Origin: Mesobacillus subterraneus
GTDB lineage: Bacteria; Bacillota; Bacilli; Bacillales; Cytobacillaceae
NCBI RefSeq assembly: GCF_020524355.2
Contig: NZ_CP129019.1
Coordinates: 1,240,001-1,304,000, forward strand
Length of the DNA stretch: 64,000 bases
Direction of reading: 5' to 3'
This document shows positions 54,499 to 63,831 of the stretch, piece after piece. Under the pieces are notes generated by a model that worked only from the letters and a program-made list of their open reading frames with translations, had not been told where the DNA came from and did no database searches. Numbering within the stretch: the stretch's first letter is position 1; every line of letters starts with the position of its first letter. Position numbers and translations under genes: made by a program.

Positions 54499-55764
54499 AT
54501 GGTCGCAGTAGAAGAAATTACAAAATATATTGAAAATGGACAGCTTGAAAAAGCAATGGTTGCCTATCAAGAAATTCTTGAAAAGGGCAGCGACGAAGAA
54601 AAATTCCTGCTCTCTGAGGAGCTATTCCGTTTCGGTTTCATGGAAGAAACGGAGACTTTAATTGAGAGTTTATTAAAGAATTATCCCGATGAGGGCGAAC
54701 TCCATGTATTGCTCGCTGAAACCCGGATCGAAATGGGCAAAGAGGAAGAGGCAATGCTTTCGCTTGAAAAAGTTGACGAAGAGGACCCTTCTTTTCCTCA
54801 AGCGCTGCTTCTATTGGCTGACCTGTATCAGATGGAAGGTCTTTTTGAAGTGAGTGAAAAAAAGCTACTTCAAGCTAAAAGGCTTTTACCGGAGGAGCCG
54901 GTCATTGATTTTGCACTTGGTGAGCTGTACGCTTCCCAGGGAAAACTTGTTGAGGCAATCGTGTATTACGAAACGGTTCTTAAGTTGCATGAAGAGATTG
55001 GCGGAGTGAACATTAACCAGCGATTGACCGAAGCGTTAAGTGCCGGCGGATCGTTTGAGGAGGCACTTCATTATTATGAAAAAGCACTTGAGCAAAAACT
55101 GGAAATTAATACATTGTTCGGTTATACTTTTACAGCATTGCAGGCAGGCTATAATAAAACGGCAATCGAAAAGTTTGAGGAACTAAAAGCCCTTGATCCT
55201 GAATACCATTCACTTTACCTTTATCTTGCCAAAGCTTACGAGCGGGAAGAACTGGTTGAAGAGGCATTCGATGCAGTGAAGCAGGGAATCGAGCAGGATG
55301 AGTTCAATAAGGATTTATACTTTTATGGCGGCAAATTAGCATTGAAAATTCCCGATGAAGAAGCTGCCGAAAAATTGCTTCGTGAAGCGATTGCTCTTGA
55401 TCCAGGTTTCATGGAGGGAGTCCTTGTCCTGAACAAACTGCTGCTCAAACAGGAACGATATGAAGATGTACTTGAGCTTGTGAGGGCAGCTGACATCCAC
55501 GAAGAAGAAGAGGAACCGCAAATTCTTTGGGATGAGGCAGTTGCTTACCAGCAAATGGAAGACTTTTCACAGTCATTAAACAAATACCAACTCGCATATA
55601 CTTTCTTTAAAGACAACAAAGAATTTTTGACAGACTACGGATATTTTTTAATTGAAGAAGGAAAAATGGCTGACGCCGCCGAAATTTTTAGTAAGTTAGT
55701 TGAAAAAGAACCTGGCAATGAAGAATTCCGTGAATTATTGGAACGCATGACGGAGAATCAGTAA
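54499..55764 (+). CDS. ypiA: TPR-repeat protein YpiA
   Basis: A 421-residue protein made of about ten tetratricopeptide repeats (e.g. PVIDFALGELYASQGKLVEA; SFEEALHYYEKALEQKLEIN; DLYFYGGKLALKIPDEEAAE), acidic overall. TPR repeats mediate protein contacts; the partner is unknown. The ATG at 54499 or one three codons earlier (54490) may be used; AAGGATAGG lies upstream. ypiB follows, as in B. subtilis. Confidence 0.87.
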   Translation: MVAVEEITKYIENGQLEKAMVAYQEILEKGSDEEKFLLSEELFRFGFMEETETLIESLLKNYPDEGELHVLLAETRIEMGKEEEAMLSLEKVDEEDPSFPQALLLLADLYQMEGLFEVSEKKLLQAKRLLPEEPVIDFALGELYASQGKLVEAIVYYETVLKLHEEIGGVNINQRLTEALSAGGSFEEALHYYEKALEQKLEINTLFGYTFTALQAGYNKTAIEKFEELKALDPEYHSLYLYLAKAYEREELVEEAFDAVKQGIEQDEFNKDLYFYGGKLALKIPDEEAAEKLLREAIALDPGFMEGVLVLNKLLLKQERYEDVLELVRAADIHEEEEEPQILWDEAVAYQQMEDFSQSLNKYQLAYTFFKDNKEFLTDYGYFLIEEGKMADAAEIFSKLVEKEPGNEEFRELLERMTENQ

Positions 55765-55806
55765 GCTTAACAAAAAAAATGAGTTATGCAGAGGAGGGAT
55801 TCAAAA

Positions 55807-56361
55807 ATGACAACCCCTGTATCTGTCAACGAGAAAAAGGATTTTATCCGCTGGTTTTTAAACCATTACCAGCTTAAAAGGCGGGAATGCGTTTGGATCC
55901 TTAACTACTTGATGAGCCATGACCAGCTGATGGAAAAAGTGCACTTTGTGGAAAATGCCCAATATTGCCCAAGGGGATTAGTGATGTCGACCCATTGCGT
56001 GGAGGAAGTGCCATTCCGGTTCTTCAAGGAAAACGTGATGACGACAGATGCTGAAAAGTCTTTCCACGACATTCGTTTGAACAGGGAAGAAGAAATTTAT
56101 ATCCAATTGAATTTCCACGCTTCAAACAAAGCCCATCAGTTTGCGGCCGTGCTGGAAGAAAACCCTTATGTTCCAGGTCAGCTCCAAATCAGCGAAAGTG
56201 ACAAGATGGTAGCAGAGAGATTTCTTGAGGAAAGCATTCAAAAATTCCAAAAAGACAAACTGCTTACCTTGATCGATGAAGCACTGGACAGCCAGGACCA
56301 GGTAGCCTTCGAACATCTTACAGAACAATTAAAAAGATTGGGCGCAGTCAATTCGTTATAG
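55807..56361 (+). CDS. ypiB: YpiB family protein (UPF0302)
   Basis: A 184-residue protein. The conserved N-terminal domain ([40 protein letters not shown]) is UPF0302, followed by an IDEAL-type C-terminal motif ([20 protein letters not shown]). GGAGGGATTC precedes the ATG at 55807. Cytoplasmic, no catalytic motif; function unknown. In B. subtilis it lies near menaquinol-oxidase genes, as here. Confidence 0.85.
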   Translation: MTTPVSVNEKKDFIRWFLNHYQLKRRECVWILNYLMSHDQLMEKVHFVENAQYCPRGLVMSTHCVEEVPFRFFKENVMTTDAEKSFHDIRLNREEEIYIQLNFHASNKAHQFAAVLEENPYVPGQLQISESDKMVAERFLEESIQKFQKDKLLTLIDEALDSQDQVAFEHLTEQLKRLGAVNSL

Positions 56362-56396
56362 CTTGCTTTTTATTAGCAGGCTTTTTATTTTGTCTG
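56361..56396 (+). terminator. ypiB terminator
   Basis: AGCTTGCT and AGCAGGCT form the stem (one G-U pair), followed by TTTTATTTTG. Confidence 0.75.
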
Positions 56397-56469
56397 TTAT
56401 TAGCACTTGTGTCGCTGATTTGGAGCAAAATTATTTTCTTTTGGAAAAGAACTGAACGGGCTGGTGTGA

Positions 56470-57716
56470 AATGTCCGAACCTTATCCAACTTCGGACAAA
56501 ACAAGAGGGAAGATCCGTTGAAATGTCCGAACCTGATCCTACTTCGGACAAAACAAGAGGGAAGAACCTTTGAAATGTCCGAACCTGATCCAACTTCGGA
56601 CAAAACAAGAGGGAAGATCCGTTGAAATGTCCGAACCTGATCCAACTTCGGACAAAACAAGAGGGAAGAACCTTTGAAATGTCCGAACCTGATCCAACTT
56701 CGGACAAAACACAAGGGAAGAACCTTTGAAATGTCCGAACCTGATCCTACTTCGGACAAAACAAGAGGGAAGAACCTTTGAAATGTCCGAACCTGATCCA
56801 ACTTCGGACAAAACACAAGGGAAGAACCTTTGAAATGTCCGAACCTGATCCTACTTCGGACAAAACAAGAGGGAAGAACCTTTGAAATGTCCGAACCTGA
56901 TCCAACTTCGGACAAAACACAAGGGAAGAACCTTTGAAATGTCCGAACCTGATCCAACTTCGGACAAAACACAAGGGAAGAACCTTTGAAATGTCCGAAC
57001 CTGATCCAACTTCGGACAAAACACAAGGGAAGAACCTTTGAAATGTCCGAACCTGATCCTACTTCAGATAAAACACAAGGGAAGGTCCTTTGAAATGTCC
57101 GAACCTGATCCAACTTCGGACAAAACTCAAGGGAGAGGCCGTTGAAATGTTCGAACCTGATCCTACTTCGGACAAAACAAGAGGGAAGGTCCATTGAAAT
57201 GTCCGAACCTGATCCTACTTCGGACAAAACAAGAGGGAAGGTCCATTGAAATGTCCGAACCTGATCCTACTTCGGACAAAACAAGAGGGAAGATCCGTTG
57301 AAATGTCCGAACCTGATCCTACTTCGGACAAAACAAGAGGGGAACCTGATCCAACTTCGGACAAAACAAGAGGGAAGGTCCGTTGAAATGTCCGAACCTG
57401 ATTCTACTTCGGACAAAACAAGAGGGAAGGTCCGTTGAAATTTTCGAACCTGATCCAACTTCAGACAAAACCCAAGGGAAGATCCGTTGAAATGTCCGAA
57501 CCTGATCCAACTTCAGACAAAGTTACAAGGGAGAATCGCGGAAGTGTCTGAACTTGCCCTTACTTCGGACAAAACTCAAGGTGGGAGCGGTTGAAGTGTC
57601 TGAACTTGCCCTCACTTCGGACAAAACCACAAGGGAGTGACCTTCGAAATGTCCGAACCAACTCTCACTTCAGATAAAACGCAATGGAGGAGCCGTGGAA
57701 ATGTCCAAACCTGACA
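56470..57716. repeat. 52-bp tandem repeat array, about 24-25 units
   Basis: The unit starts AAATGTCCGAACCTGATCC, continues AACTTCGGACAAAACAAGA and ends GGGAAGAACCTTTG. Seventeen units follow without length change from 56472 to 57304; one truncated unit (57341) and seven diverging units complete the array. Each unit has the perfect inverted repeat TGTCCGAA/TTCGGACA. Variants AAGAACCTTTG, AAGATCCGTTG and AAGGTCCATTG recur in blocks. The minus strand is open in all three frames for long stretches because the repeat has no stop on that strand. No start site supports translation. Confidence 0.95.
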
Positions 57717-57850
57717 AACCATTCGAAAACGAGTTTTAATCGTGATATTATAGGTATGGATTGATTAGCAGGCTTTTCGTCGTAGAGTATCTTATGTAAC
57801 TCATTTAAATAGAAACGACAGCGGCCTAATAGAATGATGGAGTTGGTTTT

Positions 57851-58306
57851 ATGAAATGGGTGGCTGCAGATGTTGAGATGTACCAGAAAGCTGCAGAATA
57901 TGTAGACACGGCGATTGTGCCGCTATTGCCAGTTTCTTTTGGGGCCGATATGAAACAAAACGCCTCGATGGCAGAGTTCATAGGAATCATTACTACACAG
58001 CTGGAAAAGCAGTTTAAAGGTCGTATCTTCTTATTTCCTGATTTTGTATACATAAAAGGACATGAAGCTAGCATAAAAGCCTTGAAGGAATGGGAAGACA
58101 CTTTATTGGACAAGCAGTTCAAGCATGTGTTTTATATTACCTCTGACAGCAGCTGGAGGCAGCAAGAGAAGGAGTTAACCGGTAACCTGCTGTGGATGCC
58201 GTCATTGTCTTTGGAACATATGCAGGAGCAGCAAAAGGTGGCTATCGTGGAAGACCAGGTGAATCAGCTATTATCTTTGTTCACTGAGAAATGGCAAGAG
58301 GAGTAA
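57851..58306 (+). CDS. ypiF: YpiF family protein (DUF2487)
   Basis: A 151-residue soluble protein, MKWVAADVEMYQKAAEYVDT to LLSLFTEKWQEE. It belongs to the YpiF/DUF2487 family, always next to qcrA in Bacillus. No enzyme motif. GGAGTTGGTTTT precedes the ATG. In B. subtilis ypiA-ypiB-ypiF are contiguous; here the 52-bp array separates ypiB from ypiF. Confidence 0.82.
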   Translation: MKWVAADVEMYQKAAEYVDTAIVPLLPVSFGADMKQNASMAEFIGIITTQLEKQFKGRIFLFPDFVYIKGHEASIKALKEWEDTLLDKQFKHVFYITSDSSWRQQEKELTGNLLWMPSLSLEHMQEQQKVAIVEDQVNQLLSLFTEKWQEE

Positions 58307-58462
58307 TCTTGATGTTATTTTTATCACTGCAAAAAATGTTTTCAACATAGTATTATATTGATTTTGTAATGAGATTGATATATCATGGTTATGTCCTAGT
58401 TTTAAAATGTGTTTAAATTATGTCCGTTGGGGACTTAACTTGGGAATAGAGGGGGGAATAGC

Positions 58463-58969
58463 GTGAGTAAGCATCGTGTTTCAAGACGTCAATTCTTAAA
58501 CTATACTCTAACAGGTGTAGGCGGTTTCATGGCTGCAGGGATGCTGATGCCAATGGTCCGATTTGCCGTTGATCCTGTACTTAAAGGTGAGGATGCGGGA
58601 GATTTTATCGCGACACCATTGAAAATCGCAGATATCACAAATGAACCGCAAAAAGTTAACTTTTCATTCACACAAAAAGATGCATGGTATGAATCGGAAG
58701 AAACTGGAACTGCTTGGGTATTCAAGAACGAAGGCGGGGAAATTATTGCCCTGTCGCCAGTATGTAAACACCTTGGCTGTGTTGTAGACTGGAATACGGA
58801 TAAGAAAAATGAAAACAGATTCTTCTGTCCTTGCCACTACGGCCTTTACGAAAAGGATGGAACAAACGTAAAGGGCACACCGCCATTGGCACCATTGGAT
58901 GTATATCCAACAAAAGAAAAAGACGGGTTCCTTTATGTAGGAAAAGCCGAACCACGAAAGGGGGCGTAA
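58463..58969 (+). CDS. qcrA: menaquinol:cytochrome c reductase, Rieske iron-sulfur subunit
   Basis: A 168-residue subunit carrying a [2Fe-2S] centre. SRRQFLN near the N terminus is a twin-arginine-type signal followed by a membrane helix (about residues 12-33). Cluster motifs CKHLGC and CPCHYGLY each give one Cys and one His; the other cysteines form the structural disulfide. GTG start after GGGGGGAATAGC. First gene of qcrABC. Confidence 0.96.
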   Translation: MSKHRVSRRQFLNYTLTGVGGFMAAGMLMPMVRFAVDPVLKGEDAGDFIATPLKIADITNEPQKVNFSFTQKDAWYESEETGTAWVFKNEGGEIIALSPVCKHLGCVVDWNTDKKNENRFFCPCHYGLYEKDGTNVKGTPPLAPLDVYPTKEKDGFLYVGKAEPRKGA

Positions 58970-58972
58970 TCT

Positions 58973-59647
58973 TTGTTAAACAAAATTTACGATTGGGTAG
59001 ATGAGCGTTTAGATATTACGCCTTTGTGGCGCGATATCGCAGACCATGAGGTTCCTGAGCACGTTAACCCGGCGCACCACTTTTCTGCGTTCGTGTATTG
59101 CTTTGGCGGTCTGACGTTTTTCATCACTGTCATTCAGATTCTATCAGGGATGTTCCTGACAATGTATTATGTGCCGGACATCAAGAATGCTTGGGAATCT
59201 GTTTATTATCTTCAAAACCAGGTAGCGTTTGGACAAATTGTCCGCGGAATGCATCACTGGGGTGCGAGCCTTGTTATCGTTATGATGTTCTTACATACGC
59301 TTCGCGTGTTTTTCCAGGGCGCTTATAAGAAACCTCGTGAATTGAACTGGGTTGTCGGAGTTCTGATTTTCTTCGTCATGCTGGCTCTTGGCTTGACAGG
59401 ATACTTGCTTCCATGGGATATGAAAGCATTATTCGCAACTAAGGTTACATTGCAAATTGCAGAGGCTGTTCCATTGATTGGGCCTTACATTAAAATATTG
59501 CTTTCTGGACATTCAACAATTGTTGGTGCTCAAACCTTGACTCGTTTCTTCGCGATTCACGTATTCTTCCTGCCTGCTGCATTATTAGGCTTAATGGGAG
59601 CGCACTTCTTGATGATTCGTAAGCAAGGTATTTCTGGTCCATTGTAA
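58973..59647 (+). CDS. qcrB: menaquinol:cytochrome c reductase, cytochrome b subunit
   Basis: A 224-residue b6-type cytochrome with four membrane helices. Heme ligands lie in GMHHWGASLVIVMMFLHTLR and in FFAIHVFFLPAALLGLMGAH (His pairs). The short length shows the split b6/subunit IV arrangement, with the rest in qcrC. TTG start overlaps the usual Bacillus N terminus MLNKIYDWVDERLDI. The gap to qcrA is three bases. Confidence 0.96.
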   Translation: MLNKIYDWVDERLDITPLWRDIADHEVPEHVNPAHHFSAFVYCFGGLTFFITVIQILSGMFLTMYYVPDIKNAWESVYYLQNQVAFGQIVRGMHHWGASLVIVMMFLHTLRVFFQGAYKKPRELNWVVGVLIFFVMLALGLTGYLLPWDMKALFATKVTLQIAEAVPLIGPYIKILLSGHSTIVGAQTLTRFFAIHVFFLPAALLGLMGAHFLMIRKQGISGPL

Positions 59648-59715
59648 AATTCGAATGAAAAGATTGTGCGAATTGAGTTTCGCTCAATGATACGGAAAAA
59701 GGAGGGGATTGCTCG

Positions 59716-60474
59716 ATGCATCGTGGTAAAGGTATGAAGTTCGTAGGAGACTCTCGTGTTCCTGCTGAACGCAAGCCTAATATTCCGAAAGACTACTCGG
59801 AATACCCTGGTAAAACGGAAGCGTTTTGGCCAAACTTCCTGTTGAAGGAATGGATGGTTGGTGCGGTCTTCCTCATCGGATACTTGAGCTTGACAATTGC
59901 TCACCCGTCTCCGCTTGAGAGGATTGCCGATCCTACTGATACAGGGTATATTCCATTGCCAGACTGGTATTTCTTATTCTTATATCAATTGCTTAAATAT
60001 TCTTATGCTTCCGGTCCATTTACAGTAATCGGAGCACTGGTTATTCCGGGTCTTGCTTTTGGAGCACTACTGCTGGCTCCATTTATTGACCGCGGTCCGG
60101 AACGCCGCCCATCAAAGCGTCCGCTTGCAACTGGTTTTATGCTGTTGTCGATCGCTTCAGTCTTTTACCTTACATGGGAATCTGTTGCCCACCATGACTG
60201 GGAAGCAGCAAAGAAGCAGGGGGCGATTGTCGATGTTGAGATTGACAAGAACTCTGATGGGTACAAAATTGCACAGGCGCAAACTTGTACTTCATGCCAT
60301 GGCGGTGAGTTTGCCGGCGGTGCTACAGCTCCGAGTCTATTGGATAGTAAAATGAGTGCAGAAGAAATTGCTGATGTTGCCAAAAATGGTAAAGGAAGCA
60401 TGCCTGCGGTCTTCAAAGGATCCGACGAGGAACTTCAGACTCTTGCTGAATTCATCGATGACCTTAGCGAGTAA
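59716..60474 (+). CDS. qcrC: menaquinol:cytochrome c reductase, subunit IV-cytochrome c fusion
   Basis: A 252-residue subunit: an N-terminal subunit-IV-like part with three membrane helices and PDWYFLFLYQLLKY (the quinol-site region), fused to a C-terminal cytochrome c domain with the heme motif CTSCHGG (about residue 192) and Met ligand in GSMPAVF. This fusion is normal for Bacillus. AAGGAGGGG precedes the ATG. A terminator follows. Confidence 0.96.
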   Translation: MHRGKGMKFVGDSRVPAERKPNIPKDYSEYPGKTEAFWPNFLLKEWMVGAVFLIGYLSLTIAHPSPLERIADPTDTGYIPLPDWYFLFLYQLLKYSYASGPFTVIGALVIPGLAFGALLLAPFIDRGPERRPSKRPLATGFMLLSIASVFYLTWESVAHHDWEAAKKQGAIVDVEIDKNSDGYKIAQAQTCTSCHGGEFAGGATAPSLLDSKMSAEEIADVAKNGKGSMPAVFKGSDEELQTLAEFIDDLSE

Positions 60475-60482
60475 TATGTCAA

Positions 60483-60517
60483 AGAATCTGCAAGGTAACT
60501 TGCAGGTTCTTTTTTAT
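60483..60517 (+). terminator. qcrABC terminator
   Basis: AGAATCTGCAAG (60483-60494) pairs with CTTGCAGGTTCT (60499-60510), then TTTTTAT. Confidence 0.85.
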
Positions 60518-60709
60518 GCCCATTGTGTAAAAAGACTGATATGGAAATTATAGCCTACATGAAGCAGCAAACTTTTTAAGGATGAATAATGGACAGGGTT
60601 TAAATTAAATACATAAAAGCACTTAACGAAAAAAGCCAAGGAAAACTTGGTTTATTTTCTATAAGCTGTAATAATAGGAATAGAAAACTTGGGAATGGAG
60701 ATTTTCAAA

Positions 60710-61316
60710 ATGATAAAAAAAAATATACCCTTTACTAGGAAATAGATCCGTATTATGGCTGTTGTTTTGGGTGAATGTTTTCGGGACTGCTTACGGGTAT
60801 TATTGGTATAAGTGGCAGCTTGTCGATACTCCGCCGAAATTTCTTCTTTTCGTTCCGGATAGTCCAACTGCGAGCTTATTCTTTGTGTTCGTTTTAGGGG
60901 CATTCTTGATGGGTAAAAACTGGCCGCTTATGGAAGCGTTGGCTATCGTTAGCCTAGTCAAGTATGGCCTTTGGGCGGTAGTGATGAACTTAATGGTATT
61001 CTTCGTTTCAGGTCAGCTTGATTGGATTGGGCTAATGTTGATGGCTTCCCATTTTGCCATGGCAGTGGAAGGTGTCTTATATGCACCTTTTTATCGAATA
61101 AAACCATGGCATTTGATTGTAGCTGCAGTTGTTCTTCTACATAATGAAATCATTGATTATGTTTTTGAAATGATGCCAAGGTACCATACGCTAGATTTGT
61201 ATATGGACCAGATCGGTTACTTTACATTTTGGTTAAGTATTTTCTCAATAGCCGTTGGATATTACTTCGCCCTGCGGCCGGGCCGTTTCTCACTTTCACT
61301 AAAAAACTCAAGATAA
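60710..61316 (+). pseudogene. ypjA: YpjA, DUF1405 membrane protein, frameshifted in a poly-A run
   Basis: The start ATG at 60710 has GGAG nine bases upstream and is followed by nine A (60715-60723). As written, the frame ends after 11 codons (TAG at 60743). With eight A the reading continues as IYPLLGNRSVLWLLFWVNVF into a 201-codon frame that ends FSLSLKNSR. The rest has about six membrane helices and matches YpjA, which precedes ypjB in B. subtilis. It could be a sequence error, a slippage-controlled gene or a pseudogene. Confidence 0.78.
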
Positions 61317-61350
61317 CCCTTGAATTTTGGTCTAACCTTGTCCACCTTCT

Positions 61351-61358
61351 CATACATT
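61351..61358 (+). promoter_or_regulatory. sigma-E -10 element of ypjB
   Basis: CATACATT matches the sigma-E -10 consensus CATACANT; it lies 30 bp before the ypjB start. The -35 region (about 61329-61336) is weak. Confidence 0.5.
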
Positions 61359-61387
61359 TTAATAGTATTTAGAGGGGGGGGACAGGA

Positions 61388-62185
61388 ATGAGAGCAAAAT
61401 ATCTATTAATCATTTCGGTGCTTTTATTATTGTTTGCGCCGTTTGCAGCATATGCAGAACCACAGTCGCCTGTTGAAGAATTGGACAATATATCAGACCA
61501 AGCATTGCAAATGGTGAAACTCCACCGATACGAAGACGCTAACAGACTGTTGAATCATTTTTCGGAAGAATTCCTGCTAGTCACAGGAGATGGAAGGCCA
61601 TTCACTATGGATGAACTGCGGATTATTACTGTGGCGCATGATGAAGCTGTTGAGGCGGTAGCAAACGCTGATCTGGGACATGCTGAAAGGATGAACAGAG
61701 TTACAAAGTTCAGGCTTGTGATTGATGCGATTGCCTCCACTCATCAGCCATTATGGACAGAGATGGAAGGACCTATCATGACGGTTTTTAATGATATGAA
61801 GACTGCTGCCTATGAGGGTGACAATGATCAATTTCATTCAAACCTTAATTCTTTCCTTTCCTTATACAATGTTATATATCCTAGCCTGAAGATTGACATC
61901 AACCCGGAAAGAATCCAAAAAGTAGATGCCAAGGTCAGCTTTATCGATCAGTACCGGTCTCAGGTGTTGCAGGAAGCTTCCAGTCAAGAAGAACTAGAAG
62001 GGTTAGAATCGGATTTGCAGAACATTTTTGATGATATGACTGAGGATGAAGCAGACCCATCATTGTGGTGGGTAATGATTTCTACTGGAAGCATCATAAT
62101 TCTTACATTGTCCTATGTAGGGTGGAGAAAATATAAAGGTGATTATGATAAAAAGAAAAATGTCCAAAAAGAACATAAGAATTGA
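61388..62185 (+). CDS. ypjB: sporulation protein YpjB
   Basis: A 265-residue protein with a signal peptide (about residues 1-22, ending AYA), a helical outer domain, and a C-terminal membrane helix (about 227-246) with a basic tail. The family is annotated as sporulation protein YpjB and is under sigma-E in B. subtilis. A G-run (AGAGGGGGGGGACAGG) serves as ribosome-binding site. Role in the spore is not well defined. Confidence 0.88.
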   Translation: MRAKYLLIISVLLLLFAPFAAYAEPQSPVEELDNISDQALQMVKLHRYEDANRLLNHFSEEFLLVTGDGRPFTMDELRIITVAHDEAVEAVANADLGHAERMNRVTKFRLVIDAIASTHQPLWTEMEGPIMTVFNDMKTAAYEGDNDQFHSNLNSFLSLYNVIYPSLKIDINPERIQKVDAKVSFIDQYRSQVLQEASSQEELEGLESDLQNIFDDMTEDEADPSLWWVMISTGSIIILTLSYVGWRKYKGDYDKKKNVQKEHKN

Positions 62186-62246
62186 CACCTTATTCTAGTA
62201 TTTATAAAATAGTGATAACATCAAGAGATGTAATGGGAGGTACTAG

Positions 62247-62927
62247 ATGTCGATAATAATCTATTTTGCGCTAATTATTTTGATCCCGTTATGGGCTCAA
62301 TTTAAGGTAAAAGGGGCATACAAAAAATATTCACAGGTTGCTTCTTCGTCCCAAATGACGGGTGCAGAGGTGGCGCGTAAAATCCTGGATGATAACGGTC
62401 TATACAATGTTGGCGTCGAGGAAACCAGAGGTTACTTGAGTGATCACTATGATCCACGTTCAAAGGTTGTCCGTTTATCTTCAGATAACTTTTTCGGTCA
62501 TTCAGTAGCAGCAGCTGCAATTGCTTCTCACGAAGTAGGCCATGCGATGCAGGATGCTGAAGACTATGCGTTCCTCAGGTTCCGCCATGCGCTTGTTCCA
62601 GTGGCAAGCCTGGGCTCAAACTTCTCCTGGATCCTGGTCCTGATTGGTATTTTCGCTGAATTAAGCGGATTGCTGTTGCTTGGTATCCTTTTCATGACCT
62701 CAGCTGTTGTGTTCCAACTGGTAACTTTGCCGGTCGAATTCAATGCTTCGAACCGTGCAATGGAGCAAGTAGTATCAGCAGGAATCATCAGGAATGATGA
62801 AGAAAGAGAAACGAAGAAAGTATTGAATGCAGCAGCTTTGACTTATGTAGCTGCCGCAGCTGTAGCGGTACTTGAACTTGCTCGTTTAGTAATGATTTAC
62901 ACAGGCATGACTAGTAGTGAAGATTAA
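62247..62927 (+). CDS. zinc metallopeptidase, YugP type
   Basis: A 226-residue membrane protein of the DUF/peptidase_MA-like YugP family. The zinc motif HEVGH lies in AIASHEVGHAMQDAEDY (about residues 93-97). There is an N-terminal helix and three further helices after the active site. Substrate unknown. GGGAGGTACTAG precedes the ATG. It is not in the B. subtilis ypjB-ypjC interval as far as I recall. Confidence 0.85.
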   Translation: MSIIIYFALIILIPLWAQFKVKGAYKKYSQVASSSQMTGAEVARKILDDNGLYNVGVEETRGYLSDHYDPRSKVVRLSSDNFFGHSVAAAAIASHEVGHAMQDAEDYAFLRFRHALVPVASLGSNFSWILVLIGIFAELSGLLLLGILFMTSAVVFQLVTLPVEFNASNRAMEQVVSAGIIRNDEERETKKVLNAAALTYVAAAAVAVLELARLVMIYTGMTSSED

Positions 62928-62928
62928 A

Positions 62929-62958
62929 AAAAATCCGGATAATCATCCGGATTTTTTT
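62929..62958. terminator. bidirectional terminator
   Basis: AAATCCGGAT (62931-62940) and ATCCGGATTT (62945-62954) with A and T runs on either side, serving both convergent genes. Confidence 0.85.
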
Positions 62959-63831
62959 TATCTTTCTAGAGGCAGTTTATTTTCATCAAGCGTAAATCCT
63001 TCACCCAGGACATCGTGAACAACGGTCACAGATACAAATGCGTGGGGATCCACTGAATTAATGACACTCTTCAAGCGGACAATTTCATTTTTGGCAACCA
63101 CGCAGTATAAAACATCTCTTTCTGCTCTTGTATAAGAGCCTACAGCTTTCAGGCTGGTGACGCCCCTGTCCATTTCTTTCATGATTTTGGCTGCGATATC
63201 CTCATTTTTGTCCGAGATGATCATGGCTCCCCTGGCGGCGTATGCACCTTCCTGCATGAAGTCAATTACCCTCGCTCCTACAAAAACGACTACTAGTGTA
63301 TACATGGCTTCCCTGTAGTTCAAGTATGTAATTAGTGAAAGTGTTATGACACCAAAGTCAAACATGAACATTGTCCTGCCCATAGTCCATCCAAAATATT
63401 TCTGAGCCAGCCTTGCGATAATGTCGACTCCGCCTGTAGTTCCTCCGTACCGGAAAATGATTCCGAGCCCAATACCGATGAACACACCCGCAAACAAAGC
63501 CGCTAAAAATAAGTCCTCATACAATGGCATTTCAATTTGATATTTTTGGAAAATCGCCAGAAATATGGATACGCCTACAGTGCCGATAATTGTATAAATA
63601 AACACATTCCGCCCAAGCAGCTTCCATCCAATGAAAAAAAGCGGCAAGTTTAATAATAGGTTAGTAATGGAGGGGAGACCATCCAAATACGAAATAAAGC
63701 AATAGCGTAATACCGGTGAAACCACCTTCTGCAAGGTTATTCTGCATATTGAAATGAACGAGGCCGAATGAAAAAATAGCCGCACCAAACAATATGAAAA
63801 AGATATTTTTAATTTTTAGGCCGGTAAGCAC
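62958..63831 (-). pseudogene. ypjC: YitT-family membrane protein (YpjC), frameshifted
   Basis: The gene should start at GTG 63829-63831 with AGGAGG upstream and encodes LKIKNIFFILFGAAIFSFGL and GGFTGITLLLYFVFGWSP. There the frame breaks at a GGGG run (63672-63675, plus strand). Dropping one base restores SPSITNLLLNLPLFFIGWKL and the rest of the YitT domain, then the C-terminal DUF2179 domain. As written only the part from about 63690 on reads correctly. About 290 residues when corrected. YitT proteins are multi-pass membrane proteins of unknown function. Nothing is seen in the last 160 bp of the window. Confidence 0.82.

Noticed and set aside
56348..57510. Overlapping minus-strand open frames of up to 275 codons with a 52-residue repeat (CFVRSWIRFGHFKGSS and similar).
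   Set aside because: They arise because the 52-bp repeat lacks stops in all minus-strand frames and cycles through them. No start signal, and all three frames are equally open.
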